A stretch of DNA of 64,000 nucleotides. It comes from Paenibacillus sp. FSL R5-0912 (lineage in GTDB: Bacteria > Bacillota > Bacilli > Paenibacillales > Paenibacillaceae). Location: assembly GCF_000758605.1 (NCBI RefSeq), contig NZ_CP009282.1:2542001-2606000 (forward strand), written 5' to 3'. The position numbers and the translations under genes are program-made. The notes beneath the pieces were generated by a model. It was not told where the DNA came from and did no database searches. It was given only the letters and a program-made list of their open reading frames with translations. Below are positions 1 to 7,765 of this stretch, piece after piece; within the stretch, counting starts at the first letter, position 1; every line of letters begins with the position of its first letter.

Positions 1-603
1 TACGGGGTGTACCGGGAGGGCGAGCCGCTGGACAAGCATACTCATGTGATTTTCCATTTCTCCGACGGTACGGAGCTGCGTTATACCGATGTGCGCCAGT
101 TCGGAACGATGCATCTGTTCCAGCCGGGTGAGGATCTGCTGCTGAAGCCGCTGAATAAGCTGGGACAGGAACCGCTGGATGCGGATTTCACCCTGGAGCG
201 TTTCAAGCAGATTGTCTCGAAGAGAAGTACCAAAATTAAGCCGCTCTTGCTGAATCAGGAATATATCGTCGGTATCGGTAATATTTATGTGGATGAATCC
301 CTGCACCGTGCCGGCATTCATCCGGAAGAAACCGCAAACTCCCTCTCGGAGGACCATCTGGCCAGGCTGCATCATGCGATCGTTGCAACCTTGACAGAGG
401 CGGTGAATGCGGGAGGCTCCTCAGTGAAGTCGTATGTCAACGGCCAGGGGGAGAGCGGGAATTACCAGGATCAGCACCGCATATACGGACGCAAGGATCA
501 GCCTTGCGCTACCTGCGGAACGTTGATTGAGAAAAGTGTTGTCGGCGGCCGGGGCACGCATTATTGTCCGAGCTGCCAGCCAGTACCGGTGCAGACAAGG
601 TAA
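1..603 (+). CDS. mutM: Formamidopyrimidine-DNA glycosylase, C-terminal part (5' end outside window)
   Basis: Base-excision repair enzyme that removes 8-oxoguanine and ring-opened purines and nicks the abasic site. The frame is open from base 1, so the N-terminal catalytic proline lies upstream of the window. What is visible is the H2TH region (LLLNQEYIVGIGNIYVDESL) and the C-terminal zinc finger with its two Cys pairs (CATC and CPSC), ending at a TAA. It is followed by ytaF and coaE, the order known from Bacillus. Certain as to family; only the start is missing. Confidence 0.95.
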   Translation, partial: YGVYREGEPLDKHTHVIFHFSDGTELRYTDVRQFGTMHLFQPGEDLLLKPLNKLGQEPLDADFTLERFKQIVSKRSTKIKPLLLNQEYIVGIGNIYVDESLHRAGIHPEETANSLSEDHLARLHHAIVATLTEAVNAGGSSVKSYVNGQGESGNYQDQHRIYGRKDQPCATCGTLIEKSVVGGRGTHYCPSCQPVPVQTR

Positions 604-798
604 GCATTCAGCCGGGCGTATGAAGTGGATTTATAGGAAATTCTAAGGGAATTCTAAACGGTGTTGTCCATGCTTCATCAAAAGGCAGGCACTCACTGCC
701 CGTCCCGCCCATATAATGTGTGAAGATTGCTGATTAAGGCGAACGGAGCCCGGCTGACAAGGCCGCCAGGTTCCGGTTCTTCACGGGAGGGATTGCGG

Positions 799-1524
799 GT
801 GCTTAGCCCATTGTTGTCACTGCTGCTGCTTGCGTTTGCTCTTAGTTTGGACGGATTTGGTGTAGGCATTACATATGGACTGCGTAAAATGAAAATTCCT
901 TTGCTCTCAATTATGATTATCTCGCTCTGTTCGGGGGTAGTCATTTGTGTGTCTATGCAGGTCGGCGTCCTGCTGGCCAAGGTGGTCTCACCGCATGCCG
1001 CTTCCAGTATCGGAGCGGTTATTCTCGTCTTGATGGGTTGCTGGTCACTATTTCAGATGCTGACACAGAAAGAGAAGGAGCAGGGGGAAGCAGAGCTGGG
1101 AGCCGGAGACGGGCTGCCAGACCGGCAGGCCTTGCTGGAGACGGCTGCCGCTGCGATTAGGGAAGATGCGGGACCGCTGAAGCCGGCTGTATTCTCGCTG
1201 GAGCTCCGGCATCTGGGGGTAGTCATTCAGATCCTCCGCACCCCGTCTTCCGCCGATATGGATGCTTCCGGGAGTATCTCCTCCATGGAAGCCATGGTCC
1301 TGGGCATTGCATTGTCGCTGGATGCCTTCGGTGCCGGTCTCGGCGCTGCGCTGCTCGGGTTCAGCCCGGTGTCGACCTCGCTGATGATCGCTGTGTTCAG
1401 CGGAACATTTCTGCTGCTGGGGATGAAGACAGGACTAAGATTGTCAGGCAGCTACTGGATGAAGCATGCGGCTGTTCTGCCGGCGTTATTATTGATTGCA
1501 ATGGGTATAATGAAGCTATTATGA
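799..1524 (+). CDS. ytaF: Sporulation membrane protein YtaF (MntP-like fold)
   Basis: Polytopic membrane protein of about 241 residues with two related hydrophobic halves, each carrying an ALSLD motif (ALSLDGFG near the N-terminus and ALSLDAFG in the second half), separated by a charged loop of about 80 residues. This internal repeat is typical of the YtaF/MntP family; YtaF is linked to sporulation in Bacillus, mechanism unknown. The GTG at 799 is preferred over an upstream TTG at 727 because GGGAGGG sits 7 nt before it and the extra N-terminus looks non-coding. It lies between mutM and coaE, 9 bp before coaE. Confidence 0.85.
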   Translation: MLSPLLSLLLLAFALSLDGFGVGITYGLRKMKIPLLSIMIISLCSGVVICVSMQVGVLLAKVVSPHAASSIGAVILVLMGCWSLFQMLTQKEKEQGEAELGAGDGLPDRQALLETAAAAIREDAGPLKPAVFSLELRHLGVVIQILRTPSSADMDASGSISSMEAMVLGIALSLDAFGAGLGAALLGFSPVSTSLMIAVFSGTFLLLGMKTGLRLSGSYWMKHAAVLPALLLIAMGIMKLL

Positions 1525-1533
1525 GGTGAGTAC

Positions 1534-2130
1534 ATGATTATGGGCTTAACCGGAGGGATTGCTTCCGGAAAAAGCACCGTGTCCGCACTGTTTGTCGCCA
1601 AGGGAGCTGCTCTGGTGGATGCCGATGTCATCGCCAGAGAGGTTATGCTCCCCGGACATCCGGTGCTGGCCGCTGCTGTACAGGCTTTTGGAGAGACGAT
1701 TCTGCAGCCGGACGGAACATTGGACCGGCCGAGGCTGGGGGAGATCGTTTTCCGGGATCCGGAAGCACTTCAGACCTTGAACCATCTGACGCATCCGGCG
1801 ATCCGTACAGAAATTAAGGACCGTATGTATGCGTTAGATCAGGAAGATCCGCAGCGGCTGGTTATTGTGGATATTCCGCTGCTCTATGAATCACAGCTGG
1901 ACAATTTATTCGATCATATTATTGTGGTATATGTGCCCCGCAGAGTCCAGTTGGCCAGGCTCATGGCGCGGAATGGAATGACGCTGGAACAAGCCGAGAA
2001 CCGGCTGAAATCGCAGATGGACATCGAACTAAAGCGCAGGAAAGCCTACTACGTGATCGACAATAGCGGTGATCCCGGAGCTACGGAGCGGCAGGTTGCC
2101 AGCCTGTGGGACAGGCTGGGCCTCTTATGA
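1534..2130 (+). CDS. coaE: Dephospho-CoA kinase
   Basis: Catalyses the last step of coenzyme A synthesis, ATP-dependent phosphorylation of the 3'-hydroxyl of dephospho-CoA, in the cytoplasm. The 198-residue protein has the P-loop GGIASGKS at residues 7-14, the DAD segment after strand 2 (VDADVIAREV) and the LLYES segment (DIPLLYES) expected of the family; length is normal. The start lies 9 bp after ytaF, and the stop overlaps the next gene as ATGA, so translational coupling is likely. Confidence 0.95.
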   Translation: MIMGLTGGIASGKSTVSALFVAKGAALVDADVIAREVMLPGHPVLAAAVQAFGETILQPDGTLDRPRLGEIVFRDPEALQTLNHLTHPAIRTEIKDRMYALDQEDPQRLVIVDIPLLYESQLDNLFDHIIVVYVPRRVQLARLMARNGMTLEQAENRLKSQMDIELKRRKAYYVIDNSGDPGATERQVASLWDRLGLL

Positions 2131-2693
2131 TGAAGTGGTTGCGCAAAAAAAGAGTACTGCTGTTGCTGTTTATTGGCTTTACAGCGATCCTGTTCCTGGG
2201 CACCAATTGGATGTCTTGGTTTTATCCGATACATTATAAAGATGAGATCCGCAAACACAGCCTTACTTATGAGATGGACCCGTTCCTGGTGGCATCAATT
2301 ATCCGGGTTGAGACCAATTTCAAGACCGGACGCGAATCCAAAAAAGGTGCAATCGGACTGATGCAGCTGATGCCGGATACCGCCAAGTGGGCGCTGGAAA
2401 AGGCCAAGCTTCCTGAAGTGTCGCTTGAGCGGCTAAAAGAAGAGCCATCCTCCAATATCGAACTGGGTACCTGGTATTTGTCTACGCTTTCCCGGCAGTT
2501 TGACGGCAACCGGACAGCGGTTATAGCCGCCTATAATGCCGGACCCGGCAAAGTACAGAGCTGGCTGGATGAAGGCCGGTGGGACGGAACAGAAGCGTCT
2601 GTGAAGGATATCCCGTTCGGAGAGACCCGTCACTATGTACAGCGTGTCATCTATTATTATGACCAATACACAGAGCTCTACAGTGAATTCTGA
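2127..2693 (+). CDS. Membrane-anchored lytic transglycosylase (SLT domain)
   Basis: Probably cleaves peptidoglycan glycan strands outside the membrane. An N-terminal basic stretch and one hydrophobic segment (about residues 8-25) anchor it; the rest is a single SLT domain with the catalytic Glu in IIRVETNF, the GLMQLMP motif, and AAYNAGPGKV. About 188 residues, like small membrane-bound Slt-type enzymes of Bacilli. The ATG at 2127 overlaps the coaE stop by 4 bp; a second ATG at 2130 is equally possible. The gene commonly follows coaE in Paenibacillus-like genomes (recollection, not checked). Confidence 0.88.
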   Translation: MMKWLRKKRVLLLLFIGFTAILFLGTNWMSWFYPIHYKDEIRKHSLTYEMDPFLVASIIRVETNFKTGRESKKGAIGLMQLMPDTAKWALEKAKLPEVSLERLKEEPSSNIELGTWYLSTLSRQFDGNRTAVIAAYNAGPGKVQSWLDEGRWDGTEASVKDIPFGETRHYVQRVIYYYDQYTELYSEF

Positions 2694-2730
2694 GGCTCTG
2701 CTTTAAATATTGCGTTTGTGCCGACATAAA

Positions 2731-2771
2731 AAGAAGCATCAAACGGCCCGGAGGCCGTTCAATACTTCTTT
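2731..2771. terminator. Bidirectional rho-independent terminator
   Basis: A 7-bp perfect stem (AACGGCC at 2742-2748 with GGCCGTT at 2753-2759, 4-nt loop), with outer pairing of AAGAAG and CTTCTT giving A-rich and T-rich flanks. It sits between the convergent transglycosylase and spore-protein genes and can serve both. Confidence 0.8.
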
Positions 2772-2792
2772 AGGCAAGCTTATGGAGACAGG

Positions 2793-3011
2793 TTATTTGT
2801 ATTGACCTGCCAATTGCTGTTCAGCCAGGGTTACAAGACGTTTAGTGATGTAACCACCGATCGAACCGTTTTCGTAAGAAGTTTTATTGCCTTGGTATCC
2901 ATCTGGGGAGAGGGTGATACCTAGTTCTTGGGCAACTTCGAATTTCAGTTGTTCCAAGGCACCGCGTGAATTTGGAGCTACCAGGTTATTGGAGCTGTTG
3001 TTTTGGCTCAT
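2793..3011 (-). CDS. Small acid-soluble spore protein, alpha/beta type
   Basis: DNA-binding protein that coats and protects the spore chromosome and is degraded at germination. The 72-residue sequence shows both hallmarks: LEQLKFEVAQELGI with the germination-protease cleavage region, and GYITKRLVTLAEQQL near the C-terminus, separated by the short loop typical of the family. A GGAGG-like site lies just upstream of the start on the minus strand. It is direct evidence for an endospore former. Expression should be forespore-specific (sigma-G), but I did not identify the promoter. Confidence 0.95.
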   Translation of the reverse strand: MSQNNSSNNLVAPNSRGALEQLKFEVAQELGITLSPDGYQGNKTSYENGSIGGYITKRLVTLAEQQLAGQYK

Positions 3012-3175
3012 TGCTGTTCACCTCCTATCGGTTGGTAACTGTATTATGTGCTGGACTTGCCATATTCATAACAACAAATAAACGGTGATTTCTGGAAATT
3101 AACATAAGCCCCGTTTAGCCTGGTTATTCAGGAGCGGGGCATACCCATTCTTACTATGAGGAAGTGATGAAGCTT

Positions 3176-3652
3176 ATGAAATGCCCTTACTGTGATCACA
3201 CCAATACCAAAGTGCTTGACTCCCGTCCAGCCAATGAGAATAAGTCCATCCGCCGCAGGCGCGAATGCGAACTGTGCAGCCGCCGTTTCACCACCTTCGA
3301 AATGATTGAAGAAACCCCGCTGATCGTCATCAAAAAAGACGGCAGCCGCGAAGAGTTCAGCCGTGACAAAATCCTCCGTGGCCTCATCCGCGCCTGTGAG
3401 AAGCGTCCCGTTTCTGTAGAGCGCCTGGAAGTCATCGTATCCGAGGTTGAGAAAAGCCTGCGCGGCATCGCCCTGGCCGAGATCGAGAGCCGCCAGATCG
3501 GCGAGCTGGTCATGGAGCAGCTCTACCCTGTAGACGAGGTAGCTTACGTCCGCTTCGCGTCCGTGTACCGCCAGTTCAAGGACATCAACATGTTTATGAA
3601 GGAACTGAAGGGACTGCTCTCTAAGGGGACTGAGGAGCTGGACGGGCTGTAG
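3176..3652 (+). CDS. nrdR: Transcriptional repressor NrdR
   Basis: Zinc/ATP-cone repressor of ribonucleotide reductase genes. The zinc ribbon uses CPYC (near residue 3) and CELC (near 31), followed by RRF and the ATP-cone domain ([20 protein letters not shown]...). Length of about 158 residues is normal. I chose the ATG at 3176 because the family starts with MKCPYC; in-frame GTG 3164 and ATG 3167 also follow the same GAGGA site, so the start is uncertain by 3-4 codons. No gene of the nrd regulon is in the window. Confidence 0.93.
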   Translation: MKCPYCDHTNTKVLDSRPANENKSIRRRRECELCSRRFTTFEMIEETPLIVIKKDGSREEFSRDKILRGLIRACEKRPVSVERLEVIVSEVEKSLRGIALAEIESRQIGELVMEQLYPVDEVAYVRFASVYRQFKDINMFMKELKGLLSKGTEELDGL

Positions 3653-3692
3653 GAGGCTTACTGAAGAGGGAATGTGTCATTCCTGGCATAAA

Positions 3693-3727
3693 GGGGCTAG
3701 CCTTGATATTGTGAGGCTGGCCTCTGT
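3693..3727 (+). terminator. Possible hairpin after nrdR
   Basis: GGGGCTAGCC pairs with GGCTGGCCTC across a short loop, allowing G-U pairs, about 40 bp after the nrdR stop. There is no clear T-run, so it is only a weak terminator candidate. Confidence 0.35.
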
Positions 3728-3770
3728 GAGAAGCGCTTCTGTATAGAAATTAATTAATTTTATAAAAGTG

Positions 3771-3799
3771 TTGACACTGATCCCGAATTTCTGTATTAT
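3771..3799 (+). promoter_or_regulatory. Sigma-A promoter of the tRNA operon
   Basis: A perfect -35 TTGACA (3771-3776), 17-nt spacer and -10 TATTAT (3794-3799), about 100 bp before the first tRNA-like sequence. Before the element inserted, it would have driven the native tRNA-Ala and tRNA-Lys; it now reads into the element's replacement copies at 4065-4238. Confidence 0.8.
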
Positions 3800-3898
3800 A
3801 TAGAAGTCGCCTACGAAACATAACAACTTGAAAGCGACTTGAGTAAACCGCTCAAAATGGATTTCAGAATACATAATGTGATTCGAAATCAAGCGTAT

Positions 3899-4064
3899 GG
3901 GGAATTAGCTCAGCTGGGAGTACACCATGTATCATTCACCAACCCAGCGAATGAAGGTTGAAGGTAAGGCTTAATTAATGTGGGGAATTAGCTCAGCTGG
4001 GAGTACACCATGTATCATTCACCAACCCAGCGAATGAAGGTTGAAGGTAAGGCTTAATTAATGT
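3899..4064 (+). repeat. Two tandem 83-bp attL units (tRNA-Ala 5' part plus element end)
   Basis: Two copies, 3899-3981 and 3982-4064, identical by eye. Each holds the first 22 nt of tRNA-Ala (GGGGAATTAGC...TGGGAG) followed by the same 61 nt, which begin TACACCATG and do not continue the tRNA. The break falls in the D-loop at TGGGAG, exactly where the truncated tRNA-Ala at the right end resumes. A third copy of the 22 nt begins the complete tRNA-Ala at 4065. I read each unit as a left attachment junction (B-P'); the duplication is either a scar of repeated integration or simple tandem duplication. Confidence 0.75.
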
Positions 4065-4140
4065 GGGGAATTAGCTCAGCTGGGAGAGCGCATCGCTGGC
4101 AGCGATGAGGTCATCGGTTCGAACCCGTTATTCTCCACCA
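4065..4140 (+). tRNA. tRNA-Ala (GGC), element-borne replacement copy
   Basis: A 76-nt cloverleaf with encoded CCA. Acceptor GGGGAAT/ATTCTCC (one G-U), D-stem GCTC/GAGC, anticodon stem CATCG/CGATG with loop CTGGCAG giving anticodon GGC, and T-loop TTCGAAC. The T-stem ATCGG/CCGTT has one U-U mismatch. The first 49 nt match the native gene; the 3' part differs from the native remnant at 20529-20541. It lies inside the element, 61 nt after the second attL unit. Confidence 0.93.
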
Positions 4141-4165
4141 TATTATGGTTATAATGGAATATTAT

Positions 4166-4238
4166 GGGCTTTTAGCTCAGTTGGTAGAGCAGTAGACTCT
4201 TAATCTATTTGTCCAGGGTTCGAATCCCTGAAAGCCCA
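4166..4238 (+). tRNA. tRNA-Lys (CTT), element-borne replacement copy
   Basis: A 73-nt cloverleaf without encoded CCA: acceptor GGGCTTT/AAAGCCC, anticodon loop CTCTTAA (anticodon CTT), T-arm CAGGG/CCCTG. The acceptor stem differs from the two other tRNA-Lys copies (20562, 45711), which share GGACTCT/AGAGTCC, with both strands changed so pairing is kept. This marks it as the foreign copy. Confidence 0.93.
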
Positions 4239-4244
4239 CTAACT

Positions 4245-4274
4245 AAAAAGACGGCAGAGATGCCGTCTTTTTGC
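4245..4274 (+). terminator. Terminator of the replacement tRNA pair
   Basis: Stem AAAAAGACGGCA / TGCCGTCTTTTT with loop GAGA, followed directly by the T-run. The core resembles the terminators after the native tRNA-Lys copies at 20642 and 45792, so the element seems to have captured a whole operon tail from a relative. Confidence 0.88.
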
Positions 4275-4499
4275 TATGCAATTATAGTATCAGGAAGACA
4301 TGCATGATGCTGCAAACCGTTGGTGAGTAAATAATGCAAACTAACACTCAATTATTTAGGTATCGCAAGACGCCACTGCAAGTTGAATCTCGAGTATTGC
4401 AAAGTAACAATGACTCTGAGGAGTTGCGTGAAAAAATCTTGTATTGTTCATATGGGGAATTTTAGAACGGCACAAGCAACAATCACCTTGCGAATTATA

Positions 4500-4513
4500 G
4501 GAACGTACGTTCC
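4500..4513. promoter_or_regulatory. LexA-box-like palindrome
   Basis: GGAACGTACGTTCC is a perfect 14-bp palindrome and matches the Bacillus LexA (DinR) consensus CGAAC-N4-GTTYC except for the first base. No gene starts close by (the next is 880 bp away), so a regulatory role is unproven. Confidence 0.3.
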
Positions 4514-4763
4514 CATTTAAAATTATAAGTTTAGGTCTGCTTTTACTCGAGATAGGAATCATTAATTAAATGACTTACTCGCTGTTGCTTACTACTTCTT
4601 CGGTAGGAATAACTGATTTTCTATTTTACGGGCAGTTTGAAAGAGAGATGTATTCCGGTTATTCATTAAGTAACGGGGTAGAGGAACCGAGTAACGAGGC
4701 AAGCTGACTATTTTTGAGTAAAGTTAAGATGGAAGCAAAGAAAAATACAGTATAAAAGAGGGT

Positions 4764-5151
4764 AGATTCGAGAAAATGTTAATTCTGAAAGAACAATGAT
4801 TACACAAGCACTGATACACTTAGTGACTCCCTTAAAGGGGAGGACTCCGTTTTTTCATCCCCTCCCATGTTCGCCTTCACTGGTTCTCCCGAATTCACTG
4901 TGGCAATGGGTGATCCGATATCTCCACTGACTATTGTTACATGTTGGAGGATTTATGTAACAAAAGTTATAAGGCGGCAAAAGAAACGGGAACATATCAC
5001 TTAGAAGATGATTCCAAAATCGTATTAATCCTGAAAGATCAAAGATAATAAAACCACCGATACACATACTGACTCCCATACAGGGACGACTCCGTTATTT
5101 CCTTCATCCCCCGCATCTCGCCCTCACTGCTCCCTCAGTCCTCAGTGTGGT
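4764..5151. repeat. Imperfect direct repeat of about 140 bp
   Basis: Two related segments, 4764-4904 and 5010-5151, share the order GATTC, TTAAT(T/C)CTGAAAGA, GATACAC, TGACTCCC, GACTCCGTT, TTCATCCC, GCC(T/C)TCACTG and TCA(C/G)TGTGG. The copies have diverged with small indels. Function unknown; they may be paired regulatory or RNA elements of the mobile element. Confidence 0.6.
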
Positions 5152-5390
5152 GCTGGCTCACAGCAAGTCGGTCACTGGGCTTACCCTCCTCAAAAGCCTA
5201 TGCACTGGCATTCTAGACGCTTAAAGGCCAATAGGCTCCTTTAAAGCCAGTAAAAGCCACTGACATCTCTGTACTCGCACCAGAGGCTTAAATCCTAATT
5301 ACATTTAGCTTTAAAATACGGTTTCTTCTATGTTAAAGTTAAAATGATAAATGTGGGAATAATTACATATGGAGAATTGAGGTATTCAAG

Positions 5391-6569
5391 ATGAGGACTA
5401 CTAAATTGTCGAAGCTCATAGTCTGTTCAACGCTTGCCTTCGGTATCGGTGCTGCTGTTCCAGCTCTAACAAACTATAGCACTAAAACTGCATCGGCAAG
5501 CCCAGCGGAGTCACCAACCGCAAAAGTCATAATAGACGGAAAGCAAATGGCGTTCCAAGGTCAGGGCGCTGTGGTAATGCAGGGTGCAACGCTCGTTCCG
5601 ATGCGGGAGGTATTCAGTAAGCTAGGGGCAACCTTAAGCTGGAACCAAGGCACCAAGACAGTAACGGCGATCAAGGGTTCAACTAAAATCGTTCTCACAA
5701 TAGGCAGCCAGTCAGCCAAAGTAAACAACAACAAGGTAACCCTCACAAAGGAAGCAGTAGTCCTCAACGGAGCTACACTCGTCCCTTTGCGCTTCATCAG
5801 CGAGGCCCTCGGAGCCAAGGTTTCTTGGGATCAGAAGGCAAGTGTGGCAACGATAACAAGCGCTGCACAGTCAGCCCCTTCTGCACCAACGACTCCAGCT
5901 GCACCAACGACTCCCTCAGCACCAGCCGTCAGTAATAGCGGGGGTACTGGAACTCAGGTTGGCAATCTCTTCGTCAAATACGGCACCCACACTTACGAGT
6001 CCAAGACCCAAGCTGAGTACGACAAAGTAATGGAGATCGTAGCCAATAATATTAAAGATTATAAAACAAATCCCTTCTACTCTAATTTCACACAGATGAG
6101 TGACCCTGAGTTCAGTAGAGGAGTTTCAGCGGGTTTGGCTCAAACTGATGTTTACACAGGCGGCTTGTTAACCTCGTATTACGAGGGGGTACATGAGGTA
6201 ACTCAAGCTCTCAAGTCCATGCGCGAGCACGGCGTACCCACAGACCTAGCAGTCGAGGCCTACACCATCTTCTCAATAGGGTCAAAAGCGACACAGGCGA
6301 ACAGCGCTCCCTCAAATAACGTAAATATACGCTCAGCGTACCAGAGTTTGGTTGAAGGACTAAACGATTGCGATAGCTGGGCAAATGCCCTAATAGCGCA
6401 CTATGACGCGGCTGGATTCAACACTCAGATACGGGCGAACAGTACGCATGCAACGGGCTACGTCCAGATAAACAATGCATGGTACTCCATAGACGGAGGG
6501 CTGAACTACGTAGGCACAAGTGTACCTTCCCCTGCAGGAACCTACCAGTACACCGCCCCAACCTTCTAA
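5391..6569 (+). CDS. Secreted copper-amine-oxidase-N-domain protein with transglutaminase-like C-terminus
   Basis: 392 residues. A signal peptide (about 1-36) is followed by a CuAO N1-type domain (about 45-155) with the paired TLVPMREVFSKLGA and TLVPLRFISEALGA motifs common in Paenibacillus surface proteins, a Pro/Thr-rich linker (157-180), and a C-terminal domain ending in a Cys-His-Asp arrangement: Cys327 (NDCDSWA), His353 (THATGYV) and Asp368 (SIDGG). That order and spacing fit a transglutaminase/protease-like fold, so it may cross-link or cleave cell-wall or surface peptides. It is the first gene inside the left end; function in the element unknown. Confidence 0.65.
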   Translation: MRTTKLSKLIVCSTLAFGIGAAVPALTNYSTKTASASPAESPTAKVIIDGKQMAFQGQGAVVMQGATLVPMREVFSKLGATLSWNQGTKTVTAIKGSTKIVLTIGSQSAKVNNNKVTLTKEAVVLNGATLVPLRFISEALGAKVSWDQKASVATITSAAQSAPSAPTTPAAPTTPSAPAVSNSGGTGTQVGNLFVKYGTHTYESKTQAEYDKVMEIVANNIKDYKTNPFYSNFTQMSDPEFSRGVSAGLAQTDVYTGGLLTSYYEGVHEVTQALKSMREHGVPTDLAVEAYTIFSIGSKATQANSAPSNNVNIRSAYQSLVEGLNDCDSWANALIAHYDAAGFNTQIRANSTHATGYVQINNAWYSIDGGLNYVGTSVPSPAGTYQYTAPTF

Positions 6570-6789
6570 AGGACTTTTCGATTTAGTAAATCAGTAACGC
6601 TTATCTCTTTCCTGTATCGCGTCACTTGAGTTTTTGTATTAAGTCATAACATAATATCTAACCTTTTATCACTGCACAGAGATGATAAAATGGCACTTAT
6701 TCCTGTATTGACGAGCACAATTAATAGTTCTCTTGATTGAGGACAAGTAACCTTAACACTGTAACTTCTTTGTATCTCATGCAGTCCTA

Positions 6790-6831
6790 TGAGATTCCGG
6801 GGTTAGACTTAAGTCTAACCCCGGAATCTCA
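6790..6831. repeat. Perfect 42-bp palindrome
   Basis: From 6790 to 6831 the sequence reads the same on both strands with no spacer (centre GACTTAAGTC; arm ends GAGATTCCGGGG and CCCCGGAATCTC). It lies between the secreted protein gene and the membrane protein gene, about 70 bp before the latter. No T-run follows, so it is not a standard terminator; it could form a cruciform or bind a dimeric protein. Confidence 0.9.
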
Positions 6832-6898
6832 GCAAGTATAGCTTGGGGTAACTCCTGAGTGCTGACTCAGTAAAGGGCAATAGCAAGGGGACGTGTAT

Positions 6899-7729
6899 AT
6901 GTTAAGCTTTGCGCTCATTATAATCAGTTTGTTTCTGTACGGCTTGGAGTCTAATATTTTTAAAGACGCTTCGGGCGATGTTTTGTCTATTTATGACAGT
7001 ATTGTTTATTACCCTCTGCATTCCATATTATACATAGTACTTGGTCTGCCGTTTCTCACTACCTCTATTCCGTTGATAGTCACCGACTGGAGATTTGGTT
7101 TATTGATTGTGACTGAAACATTAAACTCTCTTGGGATTCTCTGGCTTCTCAGAGATACTAACGCAACAGTATCGGTGGCTATACTGGGAACGGCGAATAT
7201 TAGTGCTGCTTTGTTCATTGATCATTCTGTGTGGGTTTTTGTATTGATAAACGTGGTATGTTTGGGTGTATACTTGTATCAAAGTAAGAATAGTTTATCC
7301 CGAATCGGTTGGTTCAGTAGCCTAGTATTAATATTTATTCCCGCAGCGATCTCAGCGAAGTTACTGACTGTTTTCACTGAGTCTGTCGGCAATGCAATGG
7401 CGGTATTCGGTATGGCGACTCTGGTTCCGTCATTATTGGCTTTTTTGATATTCATGAGGCGGATAAGGTTCAAGAATGCTAAGCCTTTTGTGCGCTCCGC
7501 TGCAATTTCAGCGGTAGCTGGATTTATTTGTTTCTATGCTTTTTCTATAGCGACTTCCCCGGCTGCGGCGTTAATAGCCTTATCTTTCGAATGTGTAATG
7601 ACAGAGATAAGCGCGTACATATTTAAAGACCAGTCAAACTTGTATCTTGGGAGAAAGTCTAAACTGCAAATGACAAGCTTGCTAGTTATAAGTTTGTCCG
7701 CAACACTCTCAGTGCTGCTCCACACTTGA
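6899..7729 (+). CDS. Polytopic membrane protein, unknown function
   Basis: 276 residues, mostly hydrophobic, with about eight or nine membrane segments and short charged loops (for example FMRRIRFKNAKPF between segments). The overall pattern recalls EamA/DMT-type transporters but no diagnostic motif is seen, so I do not name a substrate. The ATG at 6899 is preferred because AAGGGG lies 8 nt before it; GTG 6893 is too close to that site. A terminator follows at 7766. Confidence 0.6.
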   Translation: MLSFALIIISLFLYGLESNIFKDASGDVLSIYDSIVYYPLHSILYIVLGLPFLTTSIPLIVTDWRFGLLIVTETLNSLGILWLLRDTNATVSVAILGTANISAALFIDHSVWVFVLINVVCLGVYLYQSKNSLSRIGWFSSLVLIFIPAAISAKLLTVFTESVGNAMAVFGMATLVPSLLAFLIFMRRIRFKNAKPFVRSAAISAVAGFICFYAFSIATSPAAALIALSFECVMTEISAYIFKDQSNLYLGRKSKLQMTSLLVISLSATLSVLLHT

Positions 7730-7765
7730 TTACTGTAGTCCCTCAACGTACTAAGACGATTCACA

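Larger units (their letters stand above)
4275..5390. other. 1.1-kb stretch without a convincing gene
   Basis: No ORF here looks like a real protein; a 68-codon minus-strand frame at 4356-4562 has no recognisable features. The stretch holds a LexA-like palindrome (4500-4513), an imperfect direct repeat (4764-4904 and 5010-5151), and a run of short GCC-containing repeats (about 5188-5275: AAAAGCC, TAAAGGCC, AAAGCC). It may contain non-coding RNA or recombination sites, but nothing specific can be named. Confidence 0.5.

Noticed and set aside
3108..3140. GCCCCG / CGGGGC pairing upstream of nrdR as a terminator or riboswitch
   Set aside because: Only 6 bp with a ~20-nt loop and no T-run or conserved riboswitch core.
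3729..3740. AGAAGCGCTTCT palindrome as a catabolite-response element
   Set aside because: It lies upstream of a tRNA promoter and lacks the conserved outer bases of cre, so control by CcpA is unlikely.
3899..4064. 83-bp tandem units as degenerate tRNA genes
   Set aside because: Only the first 22 nt match tRNA; the remaining 61 nt form no D, anticodon or T arms.
4081..4113. 33-bp identity between the complete tRNA-Ala (4081-4113) and the right fragment (20496-20528) as a tyrosine-integrase core
   Set aside because: The two 83-bp units and the right fragment all break at TGGGAG, the element ends form an inverted-repeat attP around it, and the only integrase present is a serine type. The 33 bp are explained by both being the same tRNA.
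4356..4562. 68-codon minus-strand frame in the left non-coding region
   Set aside because: Composition looks random and no ribosome site is visible.
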